A stretch of DNA of 21,650 bases from a virus. This document shows, in pieces, positions 13,200 through 21,499 of the stretch. How positions within the stretch are numbered: the stretch's first letter is position 1; every line of letters begins with the position of its first letter. A program made the translations under genes and the position numbers. Where the stretch lies: IMG/VR virus record IMGVR_UViG_3300037504_000179, positions 1 to 21,650 of that record, one strand, 5' to 3'. Under the pieces are notes generated by a model that did no database searches, had not been told where the DNA came from, and saw only the letters and a list, made by a program, of their open reading frames with translations.

Positions 13200-14844
13200 T
13201 CTCTTCCTCCGCTTCTGCCGGCGCCGCATCCGGTAAGCCGGCCCACGCTTCGTCGTGCCGGTTGTCCCACTTGGAGAGTGCCCGTTGCACGTCCTCACCC
13301 GTGATGACTACCGTGCCGTCGTCAAAGTACACTTGCTCCGGGTCCACCTCTGCCTGCCGCTGCCGGCCTGGGACGCTATAGAATCGTGCCGGCTCCAGCG
13401 CTTGCTGCCCACTGTCCCACAAGCGCTTGACCTGGATACCTCGACCATACCGCCAGGTCAGGCGCACGATAGGCTCCGCAGGGAAGCGCTCACACGCCCT
13501 CAGCACCTGGTCCTGGCTCAGCAGCCGATCACGCTCCACGCTCTCCACGTCGGTAGCCGTCACGTCCTCTTCTGTCAGAGTCCATTCGTCTGGGATGAAC
13601 CCCTTTTCCGCATACAGGATGCGCCGTTGCTCAGGCGTGAGCGTTTCACCCATGCCCGGACCTGCCGGCGCAGCCATCTCATTGACAGCCTCCGCAAAGG
13701 CCCGGATTGCTTCGTACTCCGACGCCTCACCAAAGGCGTCCCGTTGCTCGAACTCGAAGAGCAGGGTAGGTGGAAGCTCCCGTTGCAGGTTGTCCTGGAA
13801 GGATAGTGCGAAGTCGAGCCCTCCCTTGCCCGTGGCCTTCATCGCCTGCACCTCGGTCTCCCTACCCGTGCCCAAGGTGCCGCCCGACACCGGCCAGAAC
13901 TCCCGTGGATCGTAGCCGAACACCAGCGCATACCCGTACATCAGCATGTTGGTCCATTCGCTCATGTTGAACCCATGTGGAAGCTGACTCAAGGTCACCA
14001 GTTTGGCGTCGATGTCGCCGGCCACCCCGGAGAAGAAGATGCTGAGCCCCGCAAAGAACTCCCGTTCCTTGGCGGTCAAGCGCTCAGCGTTTGCAACCAT
14101 CGCGTCTTCCCAGTCCTGCTCGTCGATGCCGCTCATCAGGAGCAAGCCCTTAGGCATTAGGGCAAACAACATCTCCTTGTCATGCCGGTAGATCGCCACC
14201 ATCAGCACAGCGAACTGCACCGCACGCATCACAGCACAGTAGCCTAGCTGGTGGTAGTCCTCCTGCACCATCGGCAGGCTGGTAGAGCGAATATAGTCCA
14301 GTGGCCCCCACGCCTGCGGCTTACCCTGGGAAGGTGTGTACTCCAAAGGTGCCTGCAGGTCACCGGTCAGCCGGCACCGTGTAGGATCCACGTGGTAGAG
14401 TGCGCCCAAAGGTCCCTGGTCACCGATGCGCCCGATCTCCGACACAGCACCGATGTTGGTGGTCCAGAAGCTCTCGCTCTGCAAGGAAGCATACCGGCGC
14501 CACCCCTGCCCTCCCTCGACGCCTCTGAGCACCCTGGTGAACCGCGCCACCTGATTGCGCCCACCCGTTAAGTTCCACCCTCTGTTCTTGTCAATGTTGA
14601 TGACGCTGGAGACTACTCCGCTCAGCAGCGTTTCCGTGCGCCAGAAGTCGCTGAGCCACTTGTCCAACTCCCTGCTATTGGGCTGATAGGGTGGAATCTG
14701 CTGGATGGTATCCTTCGTCCACGTTTCCAGCATACTCCGCACGGCTGCGACGTATTTGCGGGTGCCCTCCGAGAACCTGGGTTGCCGGCTCTCAGCCTCC
14801 GCACGCTGGATAGGCCCTTGCTCTGCCTGCTCGATCTCTGTCAT
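13192..14844 (-). CDS. Phage portal protein
   Basis: This 550-residue protein is encoded two genes after the large terminase. It has portal-like features: an N-terminal WLSDFWRTETLLSGVVSSVI segment, FWTTNIGAVSEIGR, YHVDPTRCRLTGD, a later LPHGFNMSEWTNMLMYGYALVFGYDPREFWPVSGGTLGTG block resembling the stem/clip region where many portals carry a Gly-rich turn, and an acidic C-terminus. Length fits the family. It would form the dodecameric ring through which DNA enters the head. The ATG at 14844 has GAGAGGTG 7 bases upstream. The assignment rests on size, position and these motifs. The methyltransferase gene between it and the terminase is an unusual insertion. Confidence 0.8.
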   Translation of the reverse strand: MTEIEQAEQGPIQRAEAESRQPRFSEGTRKYVAAVRSMLETWTKDTIQQIPPYQPNSRELDKWLSDFWRTETLLSGVVSSVINIDKNRGWNLTGGRNQVARFTRVLRGVEGGQGWRRYASLQSESFWTTNIGAVSEIGRIGDQGPLGALYHVDPTRCRLTGDLQAPLEYTPSQGKPQAWGPLDYIRSTSLPMVQEDYHQLGYCAVMRAVQFAVLMVAIYRHDKEMLFALMPKGLLLMSGIDEQDWEDAMVANAERLTAKEREFFAGLSIFFSGVAGDIDAKLVTLSQLPHGFNMSEWTNMLMYGYALVFGYDPREFWPVSGGTLGTGRETEVQAMKATGKGGLDFALSFQDNLQRELPPTLLFEFEQRDAFGEASEYEAIRAFAEAVNEMAAPAGPGMGETLTPEQRRILYAEKGFIPDEWTLTEEDVTATDVESVERDRLLSQDQVLRACERFPAEPIVRLTWRYGRGIQVKRLWDSGQQALEPARFYSVPGRQRQAEVDPEQVYFDDGTVVITGEDVQRALSKWDNRHDEAWAGLPDAAPAEAEEENA

Positions 14845-14868
14845 GCTGCACCTCTCAATCCGTTAGGG

Positions 14869-15468
14869 TCATAATGGCTTTATCGCTCTTACCCAAGTCT
14901 GCTGCCTGGGATGCACGTAAGGCAGCCTCGCCAAGGGCTCGAACCCGGCTCGTTGCGCCAGGCTATCCAATGTGTCGAACCGATACCGCACCAGGTGGGA
15001 GTAGGGCACTGTGCCTTTGTAGTCCTCGTCACCCTCGAAAAAGGTGAAGAGGAACTGGCCGCCCGGCACCAGCGTCGACGTCAGGCTGTCAAGGCACTGA
15101 GTAATCATCGTCAGCGGCAGGTGGGTGAAGAGGCTCTGCGCTAGAGCGTAATCGAAGTCCACCCCGAAAACACTGGTGTCGCACTGGTCGTTGTGGTCAA
15201 TCTTGGGCACCTTGACCACAAGAATGTCCCAACCAAGCTCGTTCTCGAACCCCGCCTCTACCAACTCCCGGTTGGGCTCGATGCCGTAGTAGTTGTGCTG
15301 GTTGAGGTAGGGGATGAAGAGCCTGCCGCCCCGCAAGGAACCGCACCCAATGTCCAGGAGCTTGTGGGTGTCGCGCAGCCCCGTGTTAACCAGCACGATG
15401 AACTGCTGCGCCCCGATCAGGTCGTAGAGGTCCCTGGGTCCTACATCACGGTAGTGCTGCCGCTTCAT
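14869..15468 (-). CDS. Class I SAM-dependent methyltransferase
   Basis: This 199-residue protein has the SAM-binding motif I HKLLDIGCGSLRGG (residues 36-48), YYGIEPN as the acidic strand-2 end, DFDYALAQSLFTHL as motif IV-like, and a C-terminal LDSLAQRAGFEPLARL strand-helix. It is a compact class I methyltransferase. It lacks an N-P-P-Y or D-P-P-Y motif, so it is unlikely to be an amino-methylating DNA methyltransferase, and no target-recognition domain is present. A small molecule, sugar or protein substrate is more likely. The ATG at 15468 has GGGGAGG upstream and overlaps the end of the terminase gene by 12 codon-out-of-frame bases or so. It lies inside the packaging block, between terminase and portal. 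Confidence 0.8.
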   Translation of the reverse strand: MKRQHYRDVGPRDLYDLIGAQQFIVLVNTGLRDTHKLLDIGCGSLRGGRLFIPYLNQHNYYGIEPNRELVEAGFENELGWDILVVKVPKIDHNDQCDTSVFGVDFDYALAQSLFTHLPLTMITQCLDSLTSTLVPGGQFLFTFFEGDEDYKGTVPYSHLVRYRFDTLDSLAQRAGFEPLARLPYVHPRQQTWVRAIKPL

Positions 15469-15479
15469 TCTTGCCTCCC

Positions 15480-16832
15480 CTATGTGCCCCTGCCGCCACC
15501 GTGGAGTGTGGCTTCGTAGGCCAGTGCGCCGGCCACCACGCTGTCAGGCGGGTGATTGCTCTTGCCGCTTCTGTATAGGTCGTCGCTCTCGCAATACTTG
15601 TGCTCGTCTCGCATCCATTCAATGTCCGGCGCGATGAAGGCCCCATCTTCCATCGCTGCTATGTAGTTAGAGAAAAGGGACCGACGCCTACTCCCCACCA
15701 TCACCACCCCGCCGCTTCTTGACGTCTTGTAGTCCTCAATCACACTGCCCAGGCCCGTGGCGTCGTGGAGTGCCTTGCCCCGAAACCGCTTTACCCGCTT
15801 GTCGAACCTGCCCACCATTCTAGGCCAGGGCTCTCGCTGCCGGCGCTCAAAGGCGACTAGCCGATATGGGTGCACATCGGTCCTCCAGGTCGCGATCACT
15901 GTGTAATCCTGCTTCTTAGCCCAGTCAGCGCCGGTTGCGTAGCGTGCCCCACGCTGCGGTTTCTCGATCTCGATGTACTCACCTATCGCACCCCGGTAAC
16001 TGCCTAGCGCTGCATCGAACGTGGCGTCCACCCATTCGGTGAGAATGGCCCGGCCCTCAGCTACCGGCTCCTGCAGATCGTACTCGACCTCCCACATACG
16101 GTTGGATGTGTCACGCTTCTTCTCTTCGATCTGGCTTTCCAGGAGCCACCCGTCTTCACAGCTAGTTTCGTGGTAGCTCCATTCGTGAATCGGCCAACCT
16201 TTGGACCGGGCCCGTTTCAGAACCTCCGTCATCGTCTTGTCCGGGTAGTGGTGCGTGCTGGAGCAGACCGTTTGGGAAGGAATCACGATGCGCCGGCCCT
16301 CCACCTTTGCCATCGGCTGCCCCATCGCTGCGTCGAATAGGTCCACGCTCATCTCGTCAACCTCGTCGAGCCTCAGCCGTTGCGGGTGAGGCCCTCGCAC
16401 GCTCTTGGAGCTTGCCATCAGCGCCTGAATGGAGTTGCCGTGCGTGAACCGGCTGACCGTCGTTAAGGGTTCTCCATCCCAAAGCCACCGTGGGCAGTGC
16501 TCAGCATTGTAAAGATCGTCCGATATGTAGTCCTGAACGTTCTTGCTTTGGGCGCCCGAGCCCCCCAATATCTTGACATCGGCTTTGAGCGTCAACGCTT
16601 CCGTCAGGCCAAGAATCGCTAGGAGGTAGCTCTTGCCTCCGAACCCACGGCTGGCTTTCCAGACCACCACGCTGTCCCGAGCGAAGTAAGCGTCACAGAA
16701 GGCCCTCCAGGGTGTCGAGTGCTCAGGTACCACCACAGTATCCGGAATGCACGTGCCGAAGGCGACTTCCACGAAGTCGCGTAGGGCACCCTCCGTGCGC
16801 AGCGGTAGTTTCCAAACATACTCTGTAGCCAC
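15480..16832 (-). CDS. terL: Terminase large subunit
   Basis: This 450-residue packaging motor has Walker A KASRGFGGKS (residues 59-68), Walker B LRLDEVDE (153-160), and a C-terminal RNase H-like nuclease with Asp in TGADWAKKQDYTVI (303), LHDATGLG (357) and HPPDSVVAGALA (430). It hydrolyses ATP to drive DNA into the prohead and cuts the concatemer. The start at 16832 is GTG, with GAGG about 11 bases upstream, weaker than elsewhere, and 13 bases separate it from the upstream gene's stop. The fold is complete. The methyltransferase gene begins within a few bases of its end. Confidence 0.93.
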   Translation of the reverse strand: MATEYVWKLPLRTEGALRDFVEVAFGTCIPDTVVVPEHSTPWRAFCDAYFARDSVVVWKASRGFGGKSYLLAILGLTEALTLKADVKILGGSGAQSKNVQDYISDDLYNAEHCPRWLWDGEPLTTVSRFTHGNSIQALMASSKSVRGPHPQRLRLDEVDEMSVDLFDAAMGQPMAKVEGRRIVIPSQTVCSSTHHYPDKTMTEVLKRARSKGWPIHEWSYHETSCEDGWLLESQIEEKKRDTSNRMWEVEYDLQEPVAEGRAILTEWVDATFDAALGSYRGAIGEYIEIEKPQRGARYATGADWAKKQDYTVIATWRTDVHPYRLVAFERRQREPWPRMVGRFDKRVKRFRGKALHDATGLGSVIEDYKTSRSGGVVMVGSRRRSLFSNYIAAMEDGAFIAPDIEWMRDEHKYCESDDLYRSGKSNHPPDSVVAGALAYEATLHGGGRGT

Positions 16833-16845
16833 ACGTCAACATGCC

Positions 16846-17496
16846 TCAGTCATAGACGATGATGCGCAGGGTATCGTCCTGCGGTACCTGGTGCGGATCG
16901 TCGTCGTTGGCGTCTTGCGCCGGTTGACGTTCAGGGATGATAAAATCGCCAAACTCCGTGCGCATCTGCTTGACCAGCATCTCCATCGCCTTCGTCACGT
17001 CAGGGAGCGCTGAAAGCTCTGCCATCGCGTGGCTGACCTCTCCCACCCTCTGCAGGAGCAGGTCGCGCCTATCTTCATCCTCACATCGCTGCGCCTGGTC
17101 CTGCAAGTAGTCCACCAGCCCTGTTAGCCGGTCCATACTTTGAGTGTAGTTCACCAGCGCCGTGGCTATGGTGCCGGTGAACCCATCCATTAACTCGCGC
17201 CGGTCCTGCCTGGCCTGCTGGAGCGCTTCCTTCTCCGCTTCGATCTCCAGGCGCCGGCTCTCTTCTGCTTTGAAGGCGTCCCACGCTTCTGCCCTGGCGT
17301 CCCAGTCCCAGTCCTTGCGCACTTCGTACCATCGGAAGTGTGGGCGCTCCGCTTTGAGCCCTCTTTTTGCTCTATCTCGCTGGAATGCTTCTTCGATTGT
17401 GCGAGAAGGTCCCAGGGACCGCCAGAGGTCAAATCGCTCGAACCAAAGGCCCGGCTCATCCGGCATTCTAGCCCAAGGCTTTCTGTTTTGGTTCAT
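16846..17496 (-). CDS. Small terminase-like protein
   Basis: This 216-residue protein lies directly before the large terminase. Residues about 12-75 (MPDEPGLWFERFDLW, RTIEEAFQRDRAKRG, RWYEVRKDWDWDARAEAWD) match the helix-turn-helix type N-terminal part of small terminases that carry a W-Y-x-x-x-x-x-W-x-W-x-x-R-A-x-A-W-D signature. The middle is a long charged helix and the tail is acidic with VPQDDTLRIIVYD. It should bind the packaging start site and regulate the large subunit. The ATG at 17496 has AGGAAGG upstream. Its stop is 13 bases before the terL start. Confidence 0.75.
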   Translation of the reverse strand: MNQNRKPWARMPDEPGLWFERFDLWRSLGPSRTIEEAFQRDRAKRGLKAERPHFRWYEVRKDWDWDARAEAWDAFKAEESRRLEIEAEKEALQQARQDRRELMDGFTGTIATALVNYTQSMDRLTGLVDYLQDQAQRCEDEDRRDLLLQRVGEVSHAMAELSALPDVTKAMEMLVKQMRTEFGDFIIPERQPAQDANDDDPHQVPQDDTLRIIVYD

Positions 17497-17510
17497 AATG
17501 GATTACCTTC

Positions 17511-18941
17511 CTACTCTATGCGTGGCGGCACCTTCCAGAAGGGCACCTTGTCCGGGTAATGTCGCTTGAGCCCTTCGTAGCGGTAGAAGAGGTCGCCGTT
17601 GTCGTCCCGATGGTCCGGCAGCAGCGCACCCTGGAAGTAGCTCAGGGGAGAGCGCTCCTTGCCTGGGTTGTTCCAAACGTCCCGGAGCTTGTCGGACCAT
17701 TTAGTGTGTCGGTGCTCCCATGCGGCTTTAGGCCCCACACCCGGATAGACCAGACCGGCCAACCCGGCGTCGTAGGCCCAATCCGGCGTGATGTCGTCAG
17801 GCCCCAGGAGCTTGCCGGTCTCTTTGGCAATCAGGAGTTGGTTAGTGGCGCTCTCGGCCTCCCAATTGCCGAACACCGGATCATCCGGAAGGATGCCGCA
17901 GCAGCAGCCCGTGTCGGTCAGTTGCTTCCACACCGGGTCACTCACCCCTAGCGTCATATCGTGCTTGTGCCCGACCTCCGCTATGGCGTGCATGATATTC
18001 TCAGTCCAGACTGCAGGTGGTCGCATGCATGCCTGCCGGGGACCGAACTGCCGGTAGAGTTCCCGGTAAGGCACTCCGCTGATGCTGCTCATGCGCTGCC
18101 AGCGCCAGCGCACGTCCTTCGTCATAATACCCGGGACAAAGCCGACCTCATAGGAGATCGCCTTAGCGCCGGCTGCGGCTGCCTTCTCAATCAGCACCCG
18201 GTAGGCTTCAGGGTAGCGTGGCGTACTGTCGGAGAGACCCGGCATAATGGGTCGGAACCGCAAGCTGGTGGAGCACCCCAGGTCCGAGAGAATCTTCATC
18301 GTCTTTAGCCACTCTGTGGCATTGGGTGCCATGCGGTCAGACTGCTCGATCAACTCATCATCCGGCGTGATGATCGAGAAGGCCACCCAAAAGAGGTGAG
18401 GCGCCTCTGCCACCGCACGCTGGTACTCCGGAAGCTGGAACACCGTACCCTTGGTGCTGATGCGCACCGGCTGCTCATACTTAATCGCCAGTTTGATGAA
18501 CTCCAGGAGCCACCCCTGCTGACGCTCAATGTGGTCGCACGGGTCATTGATCGCCCCTAGCTGTACCGGCGCCGGGTAGCCGTTGGCATTAGGCCGGTCA
18601 TAGCGCAGTGCCTTGCGCAGGAGGTCGAAGCGCTTGCCGCCACCCCCGCTGAAAAAGCTCTCCACCTGGCGCAGACTGGTCTGCCCGAGCTTTCGGGAGC
18701 GCTGCTCCCGATGGTTTATCAGGTTATCACTGAAACAATAAAGGCATGCGTAGCTGCACACGCTGTGGCTGTCGATCGCCACCGGCAGAGCGCAGTCGAA
18801 CCCATCGCTGGTGAACCGGATGCCCGAGTAATCGCGCATTTCCTCCCTGGCCGGGTCACATCTGTGCCCATCCGAACATGCTCCACACTCACCGCAGGTA
18901 TTCACCCGCTGCCAACGTATCTCACCGTCTTTCAACGCCAT
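17511..18941 (-). CDS. Radical SAM protein, SplB-like
   Basis: This 476-residue protein has the radical SAM cluster motif CSYACLYC (Cys 62, 66, 69), followed by GAINDPCDHIE, VRISTKGT and LRFRPIMPGLSD. This order matches the COG1533 (spore photoproduct lyase-like) branch. It would bind a 4Fe-4S cluster and cleave SAM to a radical. An extra N-terminal cluster, CGECGACSDGHRC (16, 19, 22, 28), could bind another metal. A C-terminal region with DTGCCCGILPDDP carries more cysteines. Some relatives repair DNA photoproducts, while most of the branch is uncharacterised. The ATG at 18941 has GGGAGG 7 bases upstream. It lies directly before the terminase genes. DNA repair or modification is possible, but a peptide or small-molecule substrate cannot be excluded. 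Confidence 0.85.
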   Translation of the reverse strand: MALKDGEIRWQRVNTCGECGACSDGHRCDPAREEMRDYSGIRFTSDGFDCALPVAIDSHSVCSYACLYCFSDNLINHREQRSRKLGQTSLRQVESFFSGGGGKRFDLLRKALRYDRPNANGYPAPVQLGAINDPCDHIERQQGWLLEFIKLAIKYEQPVRISTKGTVFQLPEYQRAVAEAPHLFWVAFSIITPDDELIEQSDRMAPNATEWLKTMKILSDLGCSTSLRFRPIMPGLSDSTPRYPEAYRVLIEKAAAAGAKAISYEVGFVPGIMTKDVRWRWQRMSSISGVPYRELYRQFGPRQACMRPPAVWTENIMHAIAEVGHKHDMTLGVSDPVWKQLTDTGCCCGILPDDPVFGNWEAESATNQLLIAKETGKLLGPDDITPDWAYDAGLAGLVYPGVGPKAAWEHRHTKWSDKLRDVWNNPGKERSPLSYFQGALLPDHRDDNGDLFYRYEGLKRHYPDKVPFWKVPPRIE

Positions 18942-18943
18942 CG

Positions 18944-20338
18944 CTATCCTCCCTCGAATAGTCTCTTGTAGACCCCACGATAGAACCGCTTGGGATTGAC
19001 CACGACATGCGCAATATCTTTCTTAATACCCAGGCCGTCTTGAAAGCCCACCTTGGGCCGGTCGATCACGCTGTCCGGCAGCAGGCCACGAAACGCTTCT
19101 TGCAGAATGCCCTTGAGCGACTGCCCTTCCAGTGTAACCGCTTCCCGGCTGAGGGACAGTGCGAACTCCACCAATGGCTGGTGGCAGAAAGGCGCCCGGC
19201 ACTCCACACTGTGCGCCATGAATATCTTGTTGTTGCGCTGGAAGTTGGTCCGAGCCAAGCGCCGGTAGAGGCGCCGGCGATACTGGAACCAATCTGCGCC
19301 GGTTGCGAAGGCCAGTTGGGAGAAGTTGTAGGAACCCCAAAGCTCATCCGAACCGTCGCCGGTGAACGTCACCTTGAACCCATCTGAGCGCATCGCCCGA
19401 GCCAAGCATAGGCTGGCCCACCCAATTTCGACCTGAACCTTCCAGGGTTGCTCGATGTGCCATACGACGTCAGCCATATCCCCAGGCGCCGGTTTCTCGA
19501 CAGGCACCTCCACCAGGTCGATGCCAAGCTCAAAGGCCACTTCCTTGGCACAACGATGGTCCCGGCTGTTGCGTTGGTACACCGCTGTGTAAGCCACCAG
19601 GTCCGGCACGTGCTGCGCCATCAGGTAGGTGATAGCAGCGCTGTCAATACCGCCCGAAAGCTGCGTGCAGACCCCGACGTCGCTGATCTCCCGGATACGG
19701 GTAGCCTCCGTCAGCAAGGAAAGAAGCTCCACCGGCGAACCGTAGCGCCCCGTCGTCGTCGACGGCATATCGTAGAACTGGTAAGTGTCGAAGGTCGAGC
19801 CCTCAAAGCGCCAGCACTGGCCGGCGCTTACGTCCTCCACCCGGTCAGCGGTAGCACCCATCGCCACTAACGCTTTACGCTCCGAAGCGAAAAGCACCGG
19901 TGCTTCCAGCGAAACGTGCAGCGGAATCTCACCGTAGCGGTCCCGTGCCAGGTAGACGCTGTTAGGCTCCCGGTCGACCACCCAGGCGATAGCGAACATA
20001 CCGTCCATCTTAGGGAGCGCTTGGATGCCCCAGTGATGCAGGGCACACGCCACCACCTCCGTGTCGCCGGTTGTGTGGAAAGCATGGCCGGCGCCCTCTA
20101 GTTGCTTACGCAGTGCTCGGTAGTTCCAAAGCTCACCGTTGTAGGCCACCGTGACGCTGTTGTACGTGAAGGGTTGGTTGGAACGCTCCGAAGGATCCAG
20201 AATAGAAAGCCGGGTGTGGCCCAGGCTGACCTGGCCGGCCTGAATGCAGCCAGAGGCGTCGGGACCACGATGATGCAAGAGCCCCAAGAGTTTCGGCCGG
20301 CACACGTTCACCCCAACGCCTCCTATAATGCCGCACAT
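18944..20338 (-). CDS. Asparagine synthase (AsnB)-type amidotransferase
   Basis: This 464-residue protein starts MCGIIGG at 20338, with Cys2 as the class II glutaminase nucleophile; the frame open to 20437 is upstream noise. HHRGPDASG and AYNGELWNYRAL complete the glutaminase site. LSGGIDS (residues 227-233) is the ATP pyrophosphatase loop, FTGDGSDELWGSY a second AsnB signature, and RAPFCHQPLVEFALSL plus KGILQEAF the C-terminal landmarks. It transfers ammonia from glutamine to an acyl-adenylate. Bacterial AsnB proteins are usually longer (about 550-630 residues). Viral and glycan-cluster relatives often amidate carboxyl groups other than aspartate, including uronate sugars, so with a UDP-sugar dehydrogenase in the same run uronamide formation is a reasonable guess. 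It starts two bases after the ParB-like stop. Confidence 0.87.
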   Translation of the reverse strand: MCGIIGGVGVNVCRPKLLGLLHHRGPDASGCIQAGQVSLGHTRLSILDPSERSNQPFTYNSVTVAYNGELWNYRALRKQLEGAGHAFHTTGDTEVVACALHHWGIQALPKMDGMFAIAWVVDREPNSVYLARDRYGEIPLHVSLEAPVLFASERKALVAMGATADRVEDVSAGQCWRFEGSTFDTYQFYDMPSTTTGRYGSPVELLSLLTEATRIREISDVGVCTQLSGGIDSAAITYLMAQHVPDLVAYTAVYQRNSRDHRCAKEVAFELGIDLVEVPVEKPAPGDMADVVWHIEQPWKVQVEIGWASLCLARAMRSDGFKVTFTGDGSDELWGSYNFSQLAFATGADWFQYRRRLYRRLARTNFQRNNKIFMAHSVECRAPFCHQPLVEFALSLSREAVTLEGQSLKGILQEAFRGLLPDSVIDRPKVGFQDGLGIKKDIAHVVVNPKRFYRGVYKRLFEGG

Positions 20339-20340
20339 GC

Positions 20341-21162
20341 TCAGTCGGTGAGGTAGGTCATCATCGCCTGGAAGAAGAAGTCCGGGTCCAACTCGTGCTT
20401 GCTCTGGCCGGCGAAATGCGGCGCCAAGGCTGCACATAGTTCATCCCATCGTTCCTGGTCCTGGTAGTATTCGATATAAAACCACTTCTCATTACCCTCA
20501 GACTTGCCCCTATCCGGCGCCTCAAACTGCTCCACCATCTCGGAATAGTCCGGACGCTGAGGGATTTGCTGACTCTCCAGAAGCTCCGCAATCGCCTCTT
20601 CTTCATCTCCCGGTGCGGAGGCTACCGCAGAAGGCGCCACCTTCACCGGATCGTCGAGCTTCTTCTGCAACTCGCGTGCGGCTTTGGATTGCGGGTTGTC
20701 CAGAATAGGGGAGCGCCGTAGCTGCTCCACACGCTCCAACGCTGCCCCTGCCTTGCGGTAGAGGCCATCCAGCACCGAACTGAGTTTGTCGCCGTGCGGC
20801 TGCACTCGCTTGCGTAGCTCCACGAGCTTGTCAGCGCTGGCTTCTGCCAGGGCAGCAATCGCGTCACCACTGGCTAAGATAAGGTCAGCCTCTTCATCAG
20901 TTACGTCAAGCAGGAGCGCCGGCCACTGCACGTCAGGGAAGGTATCCTTGCGCAGGTGTCCGTCAATCAGGGTCAGGCCACCGTAGCGCTCCGACCGGTA
21001 CACCTTGAGCACGTCCGTGATGCCTAGCTGCTCCACAGCATCCACCAGTGCATCCGCTTGAATCTTGGGATGCAAACGCCAGTTGCCCTCATTGTCCTGC
21101 AACTCCGCAGGATTGACCAGAATCATGTCCTCGATACGGTTGCGAACCTCAAAGTCAGGCAC
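20341..21162 (-). CDS. ParB-like N-terminal domain protein
   Basis: This 273-residue protein has an N-terminal ParB-like domain: residues 12-75 with ILVNPAELQDNEGNWRLHP, an AVEQLGITDVLKVYRSE segment and LIDGHLRKD (65-73), the nucleotide-binding loop typical of the fold. A helical middle follows, with an acidic Pro/Ser linker and a C-terminal EKWFYIEYYQDQERWDELC domain. Phage ParB-like proteins include nucleases and modification-associated factors. It lacks the helix-turn-helix pair of true chromosome-segregation ParB, so partition is unlikely. The start is GTG at 21162; its ribosome site GGAGG overlaps the last codons and stop of the upstream gene, indicating coupling. Confidence 0.8.
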   Translation of the reverse strand: MPDFEVRNRIEDMILVNPAELQDNEGNWRLHPKIQADALVDAVEQLGITDVLKVYRSERYGGLTLIDGHLRKDTFPDVQWPALLLDVTDEEADLILASGDAIAALAEASADKLVELRKRVQPHGDKLSSVLDGLYRKAGAALERVEQLRRSPILDNPQSKAARELQKKLDDPVKVAPSAVASAPGDEEEAIAELLESQQIPQRPDYSEMVEQFEAPDRGKSEGNEKWFYIEYYQDQERWDELCAALAPHFAGQSKHELDPDFFFQAMMTYLTD

Positions 21163-21163
21163 G

Positions 21164-21487
21164 TTATTCCTCCATAGTATTGATGATCGTCAACGAAATA
21201 GGGGAGCGCCCTTGCGTGGTCGCCTCTAGCTGAACCTGCAAGGGCACGTTACCGAGCGCTTCCAAGCATGCGTCAAAGATCAAGCGCACCAGTTCCGGCG
21301 CTGACCGGGTGCGGCTGGAGGACGCTTGAAGTACGAAGGCGTCCAGGCCGGCCTGGTCCAGGAGTTTAGTGTTAGGTACGTAGGAGATCGTCAGGGTGCC
21401 GAAGAAGGCCGGGTCCACCCCGCAGGCTACCCAGGGTGTGTGCGTGACCTCCGAAACGTCGAAGGAGTTAGGGGTGACGTCGATCAT
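21164..21487 (-). CDS. QueF-like tunnelling-fold protein, degenerate active site
   Basis: This 107-residue protein aligns by eye with QueF (7-cyano-7-deazaguanine reductase). FFGTLTISYVPNTKLL matches the QueF strand of form F-A-T-I-Y-I-S-Y-I-P-D; VRLIFDACLEAL matches its helix; LQVQLEATTQGRSPISL matches the last strand pair ending G-G-I-S. A Cys in VACGVDP is close to the catalytic Cys position. However, the E-S-K-S-x-K substrate motif is replaced by DQAGLD, so classical reductase activity is doubtful. It may use another substrate, like QueF-like amidinotransferases, or be structural. The ATG at 21487 has no obvious ribosome site. Family call is from visual similarity only. Confidence 0.55.
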   Translation of the reverse strand: MIDVTPNSFDVSEVTHTPWVACGVDPAFFGTLTISYVPNTKLLDQAGLDAFVLQASSSRTRSAPELVRLIFDACLEALGNVPLQVQLEATTQGRSPISLTIINTMEE

Positions 21488-21499
21488 AAGTAAAGGTGT

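Noticed and set aside
18944-20338. Gat-QueC type fusion instead of AsnB
   Set aside because: The synthetase half carries AsnB landmarks (FTGDGSDELWG, RAPF, KGILQEAF) rather than QueC motifs.
20339-20437. N-terminal extension of the amidotransferase to 20437
   Set aside because: Class II glutaminases require Cys immediately after the initiator Met; MCGIIGG begins at 20338.
20341-21162. Plasmid or chromosome partition ParB
   Set aside because: No ParA gene, no parS-like site noticed and no helix-turn-helix pair after the N-terminal domain. The context is phage packaging genes.
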